Source: Pontibacter arcticus | GTDB lineage: Bacteria; Bacteroidota; Bacteroidia; Cytophagales; Hymenobacteraceae | Assembly (NCBI RefSeq): GCF_003284895.1 | Contig: NZ_QMDV01000004.1 | Location: 374,501 to 438,500, forward strand | Length of the DNA: 64,000 bases | Direction of reading: 5' to 3' | In this document: in pieces, positions 1 through 9,055 of the stretch | How positions within the stretch are numbered: position 1 is the stretch's first letter | Layout: the number at the start of each line of letters is the position of its first letter | Made by a program: the position numbers and the translations under genes | Notes under the pieces: generated by a model | Told to the model about the DNA's origin: nothing | Databases searched by the model: none | The model's input: only the letters and a program-made list of their open reading frames with translations

Positions 1-2096
1 AAATCAAACAAGTCTACCTGCTTGTCAACTGCTTCAAGTAGCGCATCTACCATCACACCTTGATCTTCAAGTTCGGCAACTATAGCTTCTTTACGCTCTG
101 TGTTATTCCACTTGTTCAGGAAGTCATCTAAGGATGCGAACTGGCCTTTTATGATTTGCTTAGTATGGTCTTTCAGACTGGAAGTAATAGGTTTACCATG
201 CTGATCAAAATGCAGCTCACGCTCAATTAGAATGGAAACATCAACGCCGTTTACATACACTTTGGATTTCGGGTCGCTTGTAGGTGGAGTGCCTGATGGA
301 TCTGGCTGACGTACTTTAGGTATTTCAATTATAATCTCTTCACCTGTATCGTCATCTGTGATTGGGTCTGTATTGGCTTCTTCTTCATCAATAATACCTC
401 CTAGGTTTGTACCTTCGGTAACTGGCTTAATTCTTATTGGCTCTCCGTCAAATTTCGGATCTGCAAAATTGTCTGTGGCGTTCCTAAAATCAAGTATGGT
501 AAAATATTGTTTGCCATACTCTTCATTTATTCTGGTGCCACGTCCAACAATCTGTTTGAACTTAGTCATTGAATTGATAATGGCATCTAACACAATTACC
601 TTACAGGTTTGTGCGTCAACACCAGTGGTCATCAATTCAGATGTGGTAGCTATAACCGGGTATTTTTCCTCCGGGTTAATAAAGTTGTCAAGCTCCCTTT
701 TGCCTTCTTCATTGTCCCCGGTAATTTGCATTACATATTTGTAATTCTCTGCTACTAGGTCGGCATTATGTCTGGCTAAAGCACTACGCATGCGCTCAGC
801 ATGGTCAATATCCACGCAGAAAATAATAGTTTTGGCAAAGCGGTCATACCCTTTTAAAAATTCGGTTACTTTCCTTGCTACTGTATCTGTGCGTTCATCT
901 ATAACAAGGCTTCGATCATAGTCTTTCTTGTTATACATTCTATCTTCAACCTCATTGCCATCCTTATCGGTTTTACCTTGTTCTGGTCTCCATCCTTCCG
1001 CATCTACATTCAAGGCAACCCTAATTACTCTGTAAGGAGCCAGAAAGCCATCATTAATACCCTGTCTTAAAGAATAAGTATAAATTGGGTCGCCAAAGTA
1101 TTCAGAATTACTTGCTTCTTCTGTCTCTTTTGGTGTTGCCGTTAAACCAATATGTGTAGCGTTACTAAAGTAGGTTAAGATCTCGCGCCAGTTACTGTCT
1201 TCTTTAGTACTCCCACGGTGGCACTCGTCAATAACAATAAGATCGAAAAAGTCCTTTGAGAATTGTTTGTAAGCATTTGCTTTTTCATCGCTACCGCTTA
1301 AGCCCTGGTATAGTGCCAGGTAAACTTCGAAGCTCTTATCTATCTGCCGCTTTTTCACAACGGTCATTTTATCTTTAAAATGCTTGAAGTCACCGCGTTT
1401 GGTCTGATCTATCAAAGCGTTGCGGTCTGCTAAAAACAGAATACGCTTCTTCGCTCCACTTTTCCAAAGCCTATGAATGATCTGAAATGCAGTATAGGTT
1501 TTACCTGTACCTGTAGCCATAACCAGTAGCACGCGGTTTTGCCCTTTAGCAATAGCCTCAACCGATCTGTTTACAGCTATCTGTTGGTAATACCTTGGCT
1601 TTCTATTGGTGCCATCAAAGAAGTATTCCTGTGCAGCAATCTTTTCAGCTTCAGGCGTCTCTATACCTTTGTACTTTTTATAACGCTCCCAAAGCTGATC
1701 TGGAGTAGGGAAGTCTTCTAAACCGATTTCGCTCTCGATGTTTTTGCCTTCTGCAGTTCTGTCGTGGAAAAAGAACCCATCACCGTTACTGCTAAATACA
1801 CAGGGTATATCTAATATTTTAGCGTAATCGAGTCCTTGCTGAATACCAGCTCTTACAGAGTGATTATTGTCTTTTGCTTCAATGATAGCAATAGGGATGT
1901 TAGGCTTGTAATACAGTATATAATCAGCTCGTTTTTTGCTTCCTCTAGTGGTTAGTTTCCCACGAACGTGTATTTTACCATCAGTGAAAGATACTTCTTC
2001 CAATATCTGTAACTGCTTATCCCAACCTGCCTTTTCTAAAGCGGGTGTTATGAATTTGGTACAAATATCTCTTTCTGATAGGCTCTTTTTGTTCAT
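1..2096 (-). CDS. hsdR: Type I restriction enzyme R subunit (HsdR, EcoEI-like), 3' end outside window
   Basis: ATP-dependent translocase and endonuclease subunit of a type I restriction-modification system. I read the minus-strand frame from an ATG at 2096; it stays open to the window edge, giving about 698 residues. Order seen: an N-terminal PD-(D/E)xK-like nuclease stretch (ADYIL followed by IAIIEAK), SF2 helicase motif I ATGTGKT at about 194-200, motif II DECH at about 290-293, motif III GLTATP, and motif VI QIVGRGTR. The C-terminal part matches the EcoEI-type R family as I know it. The hsdM and hsdS partners would lie beyond the left edge. The DNA is visibly AT-richer than the rest of the window, which suits a mobile defence gene. 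The family is clear; specificity cannot be read. Confidence 0.93.
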   Translation of the reverse strand, partial: MNKKSLSERDICTKFITPALEKAGWDKQLQILEEVSFTDGKIHVRGKLTTRGSKKRADYILYYKPNIPIAIIEAKDNNHSVRAGIQQGLDYAKILDIPCVFSSNGDGFFFHDRTAEGKNIESEIGLEDFPTPDQLWERYKKYKGIETPEAEKIAAQEYFFDGTNRKPRYYQQIAVNRSVEAIAKGQNRVLLVMATGTGKTYTAFQIIHRLWKSGAKKRILFLADRNALIDQTKRGDFKHFKDKMTVVKKRQIDKSFEVYLALYQGLSGSDEKANAYKQFSKDFFDLIVIDECHRGSTKEDSNWREILTYFSNATHIGLTATPKETEEASNSEYFGDPIYTYSLRQGINDGFLAPYRVIRVALNVDAEGWRPEQGKTDKDGNEVEDRMYNKKDYDRSLVIDERTDTVARKVTEFLKGYDRFAKTIIFCVDIDHAERMRSALARHNADLVAENYKYVMQITGDNEEGKRELDNFINPEEKYPVIATTSELMTTGVDAQTCKVIVLDAIINSMTKFKQIVGRGTRINEEYGKQYFTILDFRNATDNFADPKFDGEPIRIKPVTEGTNLGGIIDEEEANTDPITDDDTGEEIIIEIPKVRQPDPSGTPPTSDPKSKVYVNGVDVSILIERELHFDQHGKPITSSLKDHTKQIIKGQFASLDDFLNKWNNTERKEAIVAELEDQGVMVDALLEAVDKQVDLFD

Positions 2097-2176
2097 AGCG
2101 TCTAAAAATAAGTGAATGGCAGACGAGGAGTTTAGGTTGTTTACTTGATTAATTACTTGATGTTAAAGATAGCTTT

Positions 2177-2509
2177 TTAAAGATCTGAACCCTTTATTTC
2201 TCCATTCAAAAACTTCTCAATTTTTTTTCTGAATTTAAATTCAAGTGGTAGGCCATCTAAGATAGAGTTAATTAGTGCGTTAGGTATGATAAGCCAAATT
2301 GGTTTGCCAGTAGAAAAAGGATTCCCTCCATTACCCCAAAACCACCTCATTCCTAAGTTTGGATTTCCGTCCCAATCTAAGGCCACTATAGCCCATCTTT
2401 CGTCTACATTTTTATAAACAACTTTGTATGGTCCATCAACTGATTTCTTAGGAGAGTTGATATTTAAAATATTGATGTCTTTAGTCAAATCTAAGCTGTG
2501 GCCTGCCAT
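2177..2509 (-). CDS. Hypothetical protein, 110 aa
   Basis: I do not recognise this protein. It begins MAGHSLDLTKD, has a Trp/Gly-rich centre (MRWFWGNGGNPF) and a charged, lysine-rich end, with no signal peptide or membrane segment. It lies 80 bases upstream of and co-directional with the restriction subunit, so it could be a small accessory gene of the same island. The coding frame is uninterrupted and there is no better frame on the other strand. Function unknown. Confidence 0.6.
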   Translation of the reverse strand: MAGHSLDLTKDINILNINSPKKSVDGPYKVVYKNVDERWAIVALDWDGNPNLGMRWFWGNGGNPFSTGKPIWLIIPNALINSILDGLPLEFKFRKKIEKFLNGEIKGSDL

Positions 2510-2685
2510 GTTTTTTAGTTAGAGGTATGATTATTAAATGTTTTATAGAATTGATGTAATCTTAGTTTAAATTAAGATTTACCCAATTTATATATTTATT
2601 TCTATATTAGCTGTAATACATACCATAATGGGGTTGGTATAAAACTCAAACAGCAGATAATTAATAGCTTATAAAAAATTAACTT

Positions 2686-3054
2686 ATGGAAATAGAAAAC
2701 TTAATAGTGCAGCTAAAACCCAGTTATACTGCAACAGCTCGTAACCGTGGCTACAACCTAGATGAAGAGGAATCTAATGACTATGACATAATGTTTAGCC
2801 AGGGCTTTAATATTGATGAGATAGAAGTAGAGCCAGGAGAGGAGTTTACTATCTCTCGTGATTTCGAATCTGGAAGTATAAACTGTGAAGAGACGAAGTA
2901 TACCTATGTAAAAAAACGTTATGAAGATGATGAAGAGGAGTGGGATGATGATCGATCTGATGAAGACTGGATTGTTTTGGGGCCTGGAAGGTATAAGTTT
3001 GAGAATGATGGGAATACAATTATACAACTTAGTATTAATAATAATTTTGATTAA
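2686..3054 (+). CDS. Acidic hypothetical protein, 122 aa
   Basis: I do not recognise this small soluble protein. It is very acidic in the second half, with runs such as YEDDEEEWDDD, and starts MEIENLIVQLKPSY. No signal peptide, membrane helix or catalytic motif is visible. The ATG at 2686 follows an A/T-rich leader as usual in this phylum. It is transcribed towards the palindrome at 3128-3193 and the convergent caspase gene. The acidity could suit a DNA mimic or an inhibitor, but nothing in the sequence proves that. Confidence 0.6.
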   Translation: MEIENLIVQLKPSYTATARNRGYNLDEEESNDYDIMFSQGFNIDEIEVEPGEEFTISRDFESGSINCEETKYTYVKKRYEDDEEEWDDDRSDEDWIVLGPGRYKFENDGNTIIQLSINNNFD

Positions 3055-3127
3055 TATTTAAGATTATAGAATTTATAAATATTTTGCTAATTTCAATTTG
3101 CTCATATTGATAAATACTAGGTTTGTG

Positions 3128-3193
3128 ATTCCTTATTAATGTAATAGAGTTTAGCAAAATATTTTGCTAAACTCTATTACATTAATAAGGAAT
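3128..3193. repeat. 66-bp perfect palindrome (33+33, no loop) between convergent genes
   Basis: The left arm 3128-3160 starts ATTCCTTATTAATG and ends AGCAAAAT; the right arm 3161-3193 is its exact reverse complement. I checked every position and found no mismatch and no spacer. A further partial copy of the centre (AAATATTTTGCTAA) lies at 3077-3090. It sits between the stop at 3054 and the convergent stop at 3277. A bidirectional terminator is possible, but the length and perfection exceed all the other terminators in this window. Confidence 0.9.
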
Positions 3194-3276
3194 TTTTAGA
3201 AAAAATTAAAAGTGTAAATTTTCCGTTCGTGAATTGAAGTAAAAGTCTTTAAAGCGTATGACTATTCAAAAACTTA

Positions 3277-4746
3277 TTATTTTAAAATACGATGATTATC
3301 TGGGTAATCGATTCTGGAATTATCATCTAACATTAGATTTGTATTAATACTTAGTTTATTTTCAGGTGTGTTGATTTCTTGGCTAATTAATCGCTTTAGA
3401 CCTTTGAAATTAACACCAAAATATGTTTGATCATTATCTCTCTCCCAAGAAAAATTTGATTCTTGTTTTCTTAGAACTTCATTACCTTCATATCTTATTG
3501 TTTTCAATAAATACTTTTCTTCGCCTGCCTTTTGAAGCTCAACATCGAAAGAAATTCCACTTTGATGTATGGATGGTATATAAAAAATAATATCTCTATA
3601 TGGCTCAAGTACTAAGTTTAGAAACTTCAAGCTTTCTTCATACTTCTTATCTTCTAGTAATTGGTAGGTAGCGGATAAGTAACAGGATTTAATCTCATCT
3701 TGTCTAAAACTCCCATATGAGTTAAAAAAGGTTTCATAAATAATGCCATTCAGGACATGGTTCTTATGTCCGATATCTAAAGAAGGTAGATTAGTAGCAA
3801 GATTATCCATGAACTGTATTGCTGCAGCAGAATTGCCACAGGCTGCCTGTAATATGTTCCTACCTAATATAAAAAGTTTATTTTTGTCTTCGGTTCTAAC
3901 ATTAATTTGGCTGATTTTATCTATCGCAGGATTTTGAGTGTAATAATTATACGATTTTAAGTCTTTAATTATAGAGTCTATTAAGGTAGAAGTATTAGCT
4001 ACATATAAGCCATCTTGAATTGCTAACTGTGAATATTCAATAGTTATAGAATGTGCCAGCTGGCCACTATTAAAGTAGAAAGTACCTGTTAAAGAAGTAT
4101 GTTCCCAGCTAGTTTGCCTTCCTTTAGAAAACGCGAAGACTGAATTTCTCACTCTTTTAAACATCTCTTCCACTGGTATATTTTCTACAGTAATATGCTG
4201 TAAAAGTGCATTAGTATAAATACCATTACGTTGGCCAGTTCCATCTAATGCTTTTTCTCCTGGAGAAGTAGCATATGCTATTAGCGTTCCTTTAGGTGCA
4301 AATATTGGGGCTAACCCTGAATCTTCGACAGAACGATACCATGCTTTCTTTTTTAGCAATTCTCGACATGCATCTAAAATTATAATGCTTGTACTGTTCT
4401 TTGATTTGCCGAAGTAGGATAGAAGTATATCTAGAGGGAAAGCAGTATGTTTTGCATGCTCTTCGTCATTGAAGTCGGTATCTATTGCAGCTAGATAGTT
4501 TTCATTATTTATTTGAAAACCATGACCCGCAAAGTAAAATAACCCAATATCAAAATTGTCTAAACTTGTAGCAAATTCAGTTATAACTTTGTCTTGAGTA
4601 ATTTTATCTGCATCTGTAATAAGAGTAGTTTTAAAACCTAAACGTGAAAGTACTTCATCTATATCTGTTGCATCGTTTATAGGGTTGTCAAGTTGATTAC
4701 CAGAATAATTTGAATTTCCTATTATAAGTGCTTTTGCTTTTATCAT
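3277..4746 (-). CDS. Caspase-family (peptidase C14-like) protein with C-terminal unknown domain, 489 aa
   Basis: Metacaspase-like cysteine peptidase. The N-terminal half is a caspase fold: KALIIGNSNY at the first strand, the catalytic His in FYFAGHGF (H75), and the catalytic Cys in IILDACRE (C127), followed by the TLIAYATSPG loop. This domain spans about residues 3-230. The remaining about 260 residues, with a predicted helical part and a conserved-looking end, match nothing I recognise. Caspase-like proteases act as cell-killing effectors in several bacterial defence systems. Here the neighbours are a type I restriction gene and hypotheticals, so a defence role is plausible inference. No sensor partner is visible. 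The local DNA is AT-rich and poor in the window's AAGTATA motif. Confidence 0.85.
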   Translation of the reverse strand: MIKAKALIIGNSNYSGNQLDNPINDATDIDEVLSRLGFKTTLITDADKITQDKVITEFATSLDNFDIGLFYFAGHGFQINNENYLAAIDTDFNDEEHAKHTAFPLDILLSYFGKSKNSTSIIILDACRELLKKKAWYRSVEDSGLAPIFAPKGTLIAYATSPGEKALDGTGQRNGIYTNALLQHITVENIPVEEMFKRVRNSVFAFSKGRQTSWEHTSLTGTFYFNSGQLAHSITIEYSQLAIQDGLYVANTSTLIDSIIKDLKSYNYYTQNPAIDKISQINVRTEDKNKLFILGRNILQAACGNSAAAIQFMDNLATNLPSLDIGHKNHVLNGIIYETFFNSYGSFRQDEIKSCYLSATYQLLEDKKYEESLKFLNLVLEPYRDIIFYIPSIHQSGISFDVELQKAGEEKYLLKTIRYEGNEVLRKQESNFSWERDNDQTYFGVNFKGLKRLISQEINTPENKLSINTNLMLDDNSRIDYPDNHRILK

Positions 4747-4877
4747 ATTTAACTAATTCAGATTCTATAGATACAAATTGCTTGTTTGCAATAGTTATTA
4801 CTGTGAGTTTAAGATTTGTCGTTTGGTTATACATTAATTACATTTTGACTTCAGATCAAGATCTTAAACTATACTAC

Positions 4878-4897
4878 GTGTCCGAATAGTGTCCGAA
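4878..4897. repeat. Direct repeat GTGTCCGAA x2 beside tRNA-Glu, possible recombination site
   Basis: GTGTCCGAA occurs at 4878-4886 and 4889-4897, separated by TA. It lies just outside the terminator of the tRNA-Glu gene, exactly where the AT-rich segment ends. Islands often join the chromosome at tRNA 3' ends, so this is a candidate att remnant. No integrase is in the window. Confidence 0.3.
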
Positions 4898-4904
4898 GTA
4901 AATA

Positions 4905-4940
4905 AAAAAAGCCTCTCAGGGTTAACTGAGAGGCTTTTTA
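4905..4940 (-). terminator. Intrinsic terminator of tRNA-Glu
   Basis: Stem GCCTCTCAG/CTGAGAGGC with loop GGTTAA, flanked by A and T tracts. It lies directly downstream of the minus-strand tRNA. Confidence 0.8.
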
Positions 4941-4941
4941 G

Positions 4942-5013
4942 TAGTCCGTAGGGGAATCGAACCCCTGTTGCCAGAATGAAAATCTGAAGTCCTAACCCCT
5001 AGACGAACGGACC
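4942..5013 (-). tRNA. tRNA-Glu (anticodon TTC)
   Basis: On the minus strand the gene reads GGTCCGTTCGTCTAGGGG onward. The anticodon arm is TCAGA-TTTTCAT-TCTGG, so loop positions 3-5 give TTC. The T arm is CAGGGGTTCGATTCCCCTA. The acceptor pairs GGTCCGT with ACGGACT (first pair G-U); CCA is not encoded. The length of 72 nt fits bacterial tRNA-Glu. It marks the junction between AT-rich accessory DNA and core genome. Confidence 0.95.
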
Positions 5014-5033
5014 GTGCTACTGTTTTGATGCTG

Positions 5034-5065
5034 CAAAAGTATAGCCTATTTTCGATTTTCCAAAA
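5034..5065 (-). promoter_or_regulatory. Bacteroidota-type promoter of tRNA-Glu
   Basis: On the minus strand TTTTG (5061-5065) is followed by 19 bases and then TACTTTTG (5034-5041), an exact match to the phylum's -33/-7 pattern TTTG-N19-TAnnTTTG. Transcription would start about 10-15 bases before the tRNA. Confidence 0.75.
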
Positions 5066-5124
5066 TAATTTGATAATTTTTTTCAACTATTTAATTGGCA
5101 CACGTACCTATGCCTAAAATAATG

Positions 5125-6185
<1,061 letters not shown>

Positions 6186-6208
6186 TCTTCATTCGATTTA
6201 TACTTTTG

Positions 6209-6245
6209 AAAGCCCACCCTGTAACCAGGGTGGGCTTTTATTTTT
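6209..6245 (+). terminator. Intrinsic terminator of gap
   Basis: Stem AAGCCCACCCTG/CAGGGTGGGCTT with loop TAAC, followed by a T-rich tract. Confidence 0.85.
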
Positions 6246-6281
6246 ATATTACCGTATAACCGGACAAAAGTAAATGTAGGA

Positions 6282-6326
6282 TATGATATATATCATACTT
6301 CCGGATCAGTAATACTACTACTTTTG
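6282..6326 (+). promoter_or_regulatory. Candidate operator palindrome and -7 box before the universal stress gene
   Basis: A 16-bp perfect palindrome TATGATATATATCATA lies at 6282-6297 and an exact -7 box TACTTTTG at 6319-6326, without a recognisable -33 box. The palindrome is centred about 43 bases before the predicted start, where a Crp/FNR-type activator would sit. That reading is inference. Confidence 0.3.
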
Positions 6327-6376
6327 GGTTTATACTTTATAACCGAATAATTGTATCGCTAACCTTCCCTATACAT

Positions 6377-7219
6377 ATGAGAAAGATACTTGTCCCAACC
6401 GACTTTTCTGAAGAATCGAAAAATGCCTACGAAGTGGCGCTGGCTATAGCACGTAAAATAAATGCTGAAATAGTGCTGCTTCACACAATCGAGATGCCTT
6501 ATAATTCCACTTTCAGTACAACAGGCGAGAACACTTCGGATGGTATGGAGCAAGTATATATGCTGCATTTACTGGAGAATGTGAAGCGCGATATGAACAA
6601 GTTTAAAAACGCTTTTCCATACGAAGGCTTACATGTCACGGAAGCGGTGGATGTGAGCAGGCTACACAGCAAAGTAAATAACCTGGTGCAGGAACAAGGC
6701 ATTGACCTGATCGTGATGGGCTCCAAAGGGGCAAGCGGGCTACAGGAGATTTTGATCGGCTCGAACACCGAGAAAGTGGTGCGTACGGCTACATGCCCGG
6801 TACTTACCGTAAAAGACCGCCAGCAGCATTTCGAACCGCGTGAAATTGTAGTAGCGTCAGATTTTAAACGTGAGATTAAAGGTGCGATGCAGCGTTTCAA
6901 ATCGCTGCAGGAAATGTTTGGCGCGAAGCTGCACCTGGTATATGTTAATACACCGAGCGCATTCGAAAACAGCCTAAACCTGCAGCAGCGCCTGGTGCAG
7001 TTAGCTGAAGACCACAATTTACAGAATTACTCTGTCAACATTTTCAACGATGTAACAGAAGAGGATGGTATCCTGCATTTCGCATACAATATTAAAGCCG
7101 ACCTGATCATGATGGCCACACACGGACGTACGGGGTTGTCGCATTTGCTGAGCGGCAGTATTGCCGAAGATATTGTAAACCATACTACAACGCCGGTTCT
7201 GACGTTTCACCTGCGTTAA
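6377..7219 (+). CDS. Universal stress protein, tandem UspA domains, 280 aa
   Basis: Cytoplasmic stress protein of the Usp family made of two UspA folds, about residues 1-147 and 150-280. Each half begins with a typical strand (KILVPTDFS; EIVVASDF) and ends with the ATP-binding-type glycine motif (VMGSKGASG with IGSNTEKV; MMATHGRTG with SGSIAEDIV), suggesting nucleotide binding in both. Double-domain Usps are common in this phylum. It has its own leader with a palindrome and a good -7 box but no clear -33 box, which hints at activator control. The specific stress cannot be read from sequence. Confidence 0.93.
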   Translation: MRKILVPTDFSEESKNAYEVALAIARKINAEIVLLHTIEMPYNSTFSTTGENTSDGMEQVYMLHLLENVKRDMNKFKNAFPYEGLHVTEAVDVSRLHSKVNNLVQEQGIDLIVMGSKGASGLQEILIGSNTEKVVRTATCPVLTVKDRQQHFEPREIVVASDFKREIKGAMQRFKSLQEMFGAKLHLVYVNTPSAFENSLNLQQRLVQLAEDHNLQNYSVNIFNDVTEEDGILHFAYNIKADLIMMATHGRTGLSHLLSGSIAEDIVNHTTTPVLTFHLR

Positions 7220-7333
7220 CTGCTTGTCGTAATTATACTTCTGAAGAGCCTGTTATACTTTGTGTGGCAGGCTTTTTTGCATTACGTGGTTTATGGCGTA
7301 ATTTTACCACCGGCTTTTTTTGGCTGCAAAAGT

Positions 7334-8221
7334 ATGAGCAAACTTTCCCCTATCAGATTTATCATCAACCCTACGTCCGGCCCCCGGAACAAGGTAGATG
7401 TGGCTGCACGCATTAACCTGCTGCTCGATCAGACAAAGTATAAACCCGACATTGTATATACCACGCATGCAGGCCATGCCCCCGAATTAGCCAGAGAAGC
7501 AGCCGAAGCTGGGTATGAAGTAGTGGTAGCAGTAGGAGGGGACGGCACCATGAACGAAGTGGCCAAAGGTTTGCTGCACTCCGACACAGCGCTGGGCATA
7601 CTTCCGAGAGGGTCAGGTAATGGGTTAGCGCGCCATTTACAGATTCCGTTGCAGCTCGATAAAGCCATACTTGCCTTGAACAACGGGGTAAAAAGCCGGA
7701 TAGATAGTGGCAGTATTAACGGGCATCCTTTTTTCACGACGGCTGGTATTGGCTTTGATGCCTACATCAGTTCGGTATTTGCCGGCAATAAAAAGCGTGG
7801 TTTGCAAACGTATGTAGAGCTCATCCTGAAAGAAATACGCAAGTATAAACACCTGCCGGTTACAGTTACCATTAACGGACAAAGTATAAGCACCGACTGT
7901 TTTGTGATGGCATTCGCCAACGCGGCCCAGTACGGCAACAATGCATATATTGCGCCTTTGGCTGATATCCGGGATGGCTTACTGGATGTTTGCCTGATCC
8001 GGCAACTGGATTTTGTAAAGGCCCTGAACCTGAGCTATTGCATGCTCGCCAAACAACTGGCCAACGCCGACAGCGCCGAATATTTTAAAACAACCAACGT
8101 AGAAATAGAAACCGAAGAACCTATGATGTTTCATGCGGATGGCGAATTTATCGGCAAAGCGAAGCAGTTCGAGGTGCAGACATTACCGCTTTCATTACAC
8201 GTTATACTTCCTTCAACTTAA
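7334..8221 (+). CDS. Diacylglycerol/lipid kinase family protein (YegS/DgkB-like), 295 aa
   Basis: Predicted ATP-dependent lipid kinase acting at the inner face of the membrane. The signature GGDGTMNE is at residues 68-75, followed by [15 protein letters not shown], both diagnostic of the DAG kinase catalytic family. A GTG start at 7262 would add a hydrophobic, poorly conserved 24 residues; the ATG at 7334 ([13 protein letters not shown]) begins exactly where family members begin, so I use it. The stop at 8221 is four bases before the next ATG, so the SUI1-like gene is probably co-transcribed. Substrate unknown. Confidence 0.9.
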   Translation: MSKLSPIRFIINPTSGPRNKVDVAARINLLLDQTKYKPDIVYTTHAGHAPELAREAAEAGYEVVVAVGGDGTMNEVAKGLLHSDTALGILPRGSGNGLARHLQIPLQLDKAILALNNGVKSRIDSGSINGHPFFTTAGIGFDAYISSVFAGNKKRGLQTYVELILKEIRKYKHLPVTVTINGQSISTDCFVMAFANAAQYGNNAYIAPLADIRDGLLDVCLIRQLDFVKALNLSYCMLAKQLANADSAEYFKTTNVEIETEEPMMFHADGEFIGKAKQFEVQTLPLSLHVILPST

Positions 8222-8225
8222 AATT

Positions 8226-8573
8226 ATGAGCGATAAAAATAAAAAAGGCCGCCAGGGAGTTGTGTACTCCACCAGTTCTGATTTCAGTTACGACTATGAG
8301 CAGGAGAACGAAGCGACCACGCTGCCGCCGCAACAGCAAAACCTGAAAGTGATGCTCGATAAAAAATCCAGGGGCGGAAAACAGGTAACCCTGATCGAAG
8401 GCTTTGTTGGAACCGATAACGACCTGAAAGAGCTGGGAAAAACACTGAAAAGCAAATGCGGCGTAGGCGGCTCAGCAAAAGATGGCGAGATCCTGATTCA
8501 GGGAGATTTCCGGGATAAAGTGTTGCAGATACTTTTAGCGGCTGGTTATAAAGCAAAAAAAGCTGGCGGCTGA
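8226..8573 (+). CDS. SUI1/eIF1-family translation factor (YciH-like), 115 aa
   Basis: Homologue of eukaryotic eIF1 and bacterial YciH, a small ribosome-associated protein thought to influence initiation fidelity. The SUI1 fold covers about residues 45-112: [23 protein letters not shown], and a final [21 protein letters not shown]. The N-terminal 40 residues are polar and probably disordered. The ATG at 8226 gives the usual length; an upstream ATG at 8133 lies inside the kinase gene and is rejected. Tightly follows the lipid-kinase gene. Confidence 0.93.
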   Translation: MSDKNKKGRQGVVYSTSSDFSYDYEQENEATTLPPQQQNLKVMLDKKSRGGKQVTLIEGFVGTDNDLKELGKTLKSKCGVGGSAKDGEILIQGDFRDKVLQILLAAGYKAKKAGG

Positions 8574-8575
8574 TT

Positions 8576-8593
8576 TATACTTTTGAAAGTATA
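8576..8593. repeat. Head-to-head TATACTTT/AAAGTATA hairpin between convergent genes
   Basis: TATACTTT, TG, AAAGTATA: an 8-bp perfect inverted pair of the window's over-represented motif, two bases after the SUI1 stop and just before the convergent stop at 8604. Confidence 0.7.
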
Positions 8594-8603
8594 GATTTAT
8601 ACT

Positions 8604-9035
8604 TTAGGCCGGCTTATAACTTAGTGTTTTCAGGATTCTTGTAGCGCCTTGCAAGTGGTAAAAGTTAGCTGACCTGGCCACAAATATTTTACCAGCCAAA
8701 ACAGGCGCTTTGGGCGGTGCTGGTTTGTAGAGGCTATACTTATCCTGATGCGCGCCGCTGATCTTCAGAAAGCCAATTTCCTGTAATGCTTTGTCCAGGG
8801 CCGTTTGGCTCAGAGCCGTTACCGGAATCCTGAGCTCGGTTCTGCGGTACCACACCAGTATACTTATTGTAAAGATCAGCGAGAAGAAAGCCGCATTCAG
8901 GAAAATCTCATCCAACGCTCCGAAGTTTTCGCTGAACCTGCCATTTATACCATACCATATCGCCGTAAGCACGCTGTACATACAAAAGAAGTATAAATTC
9001 AGCTTCACGAAGCGCTGCAAAGTATAGTTTTTCAT
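8604..9035 (-). CDS. Hypothetical membrane protein, 143 aa
   Basis: I do not recognise it. Two hydrophobic helices are visible, at about residues 12-30 (LNLYFFCMYSVLTAIWYG) and 46-63 (AAFFSLIFTISILVWY), followed by a soluble tail of about 80 residues starting at RRTELRIPV. The tail looks like a small mixed alpha/beta domain, perhaps PH-like. It is 20 bases downstream of kdsB on the same strand and may be its operon partner. Confidence 0.65.
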   Translation of the reverse strand: MKNYTLQRFVKLNLYFFCMYSVLTAIWYGINGRFSENFGALDEIFLNAAFFSLIFTISILVWYRRTELRIPVTALSQTALDKALQEIGFLKISGAHQDKYSLYKPAPPKAPVLAGKIFVARSANFYHLQGATRILKTLSYKPA

Positions 9036-9055
9036 GAGAGAGCCGGGCTGGATAA

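Noticed and set aside
358..744. Plus-strand open frame of 128 codons inside hsdR
   Set aside because: The opposite strand encodes helicase motifs continuously through this stretch.
7262..7333. GTG-started extension of the lipid-kinase gene
   Set aside because: Adds 24 residues without family similarity; ATG 7334 fits the conserved start.
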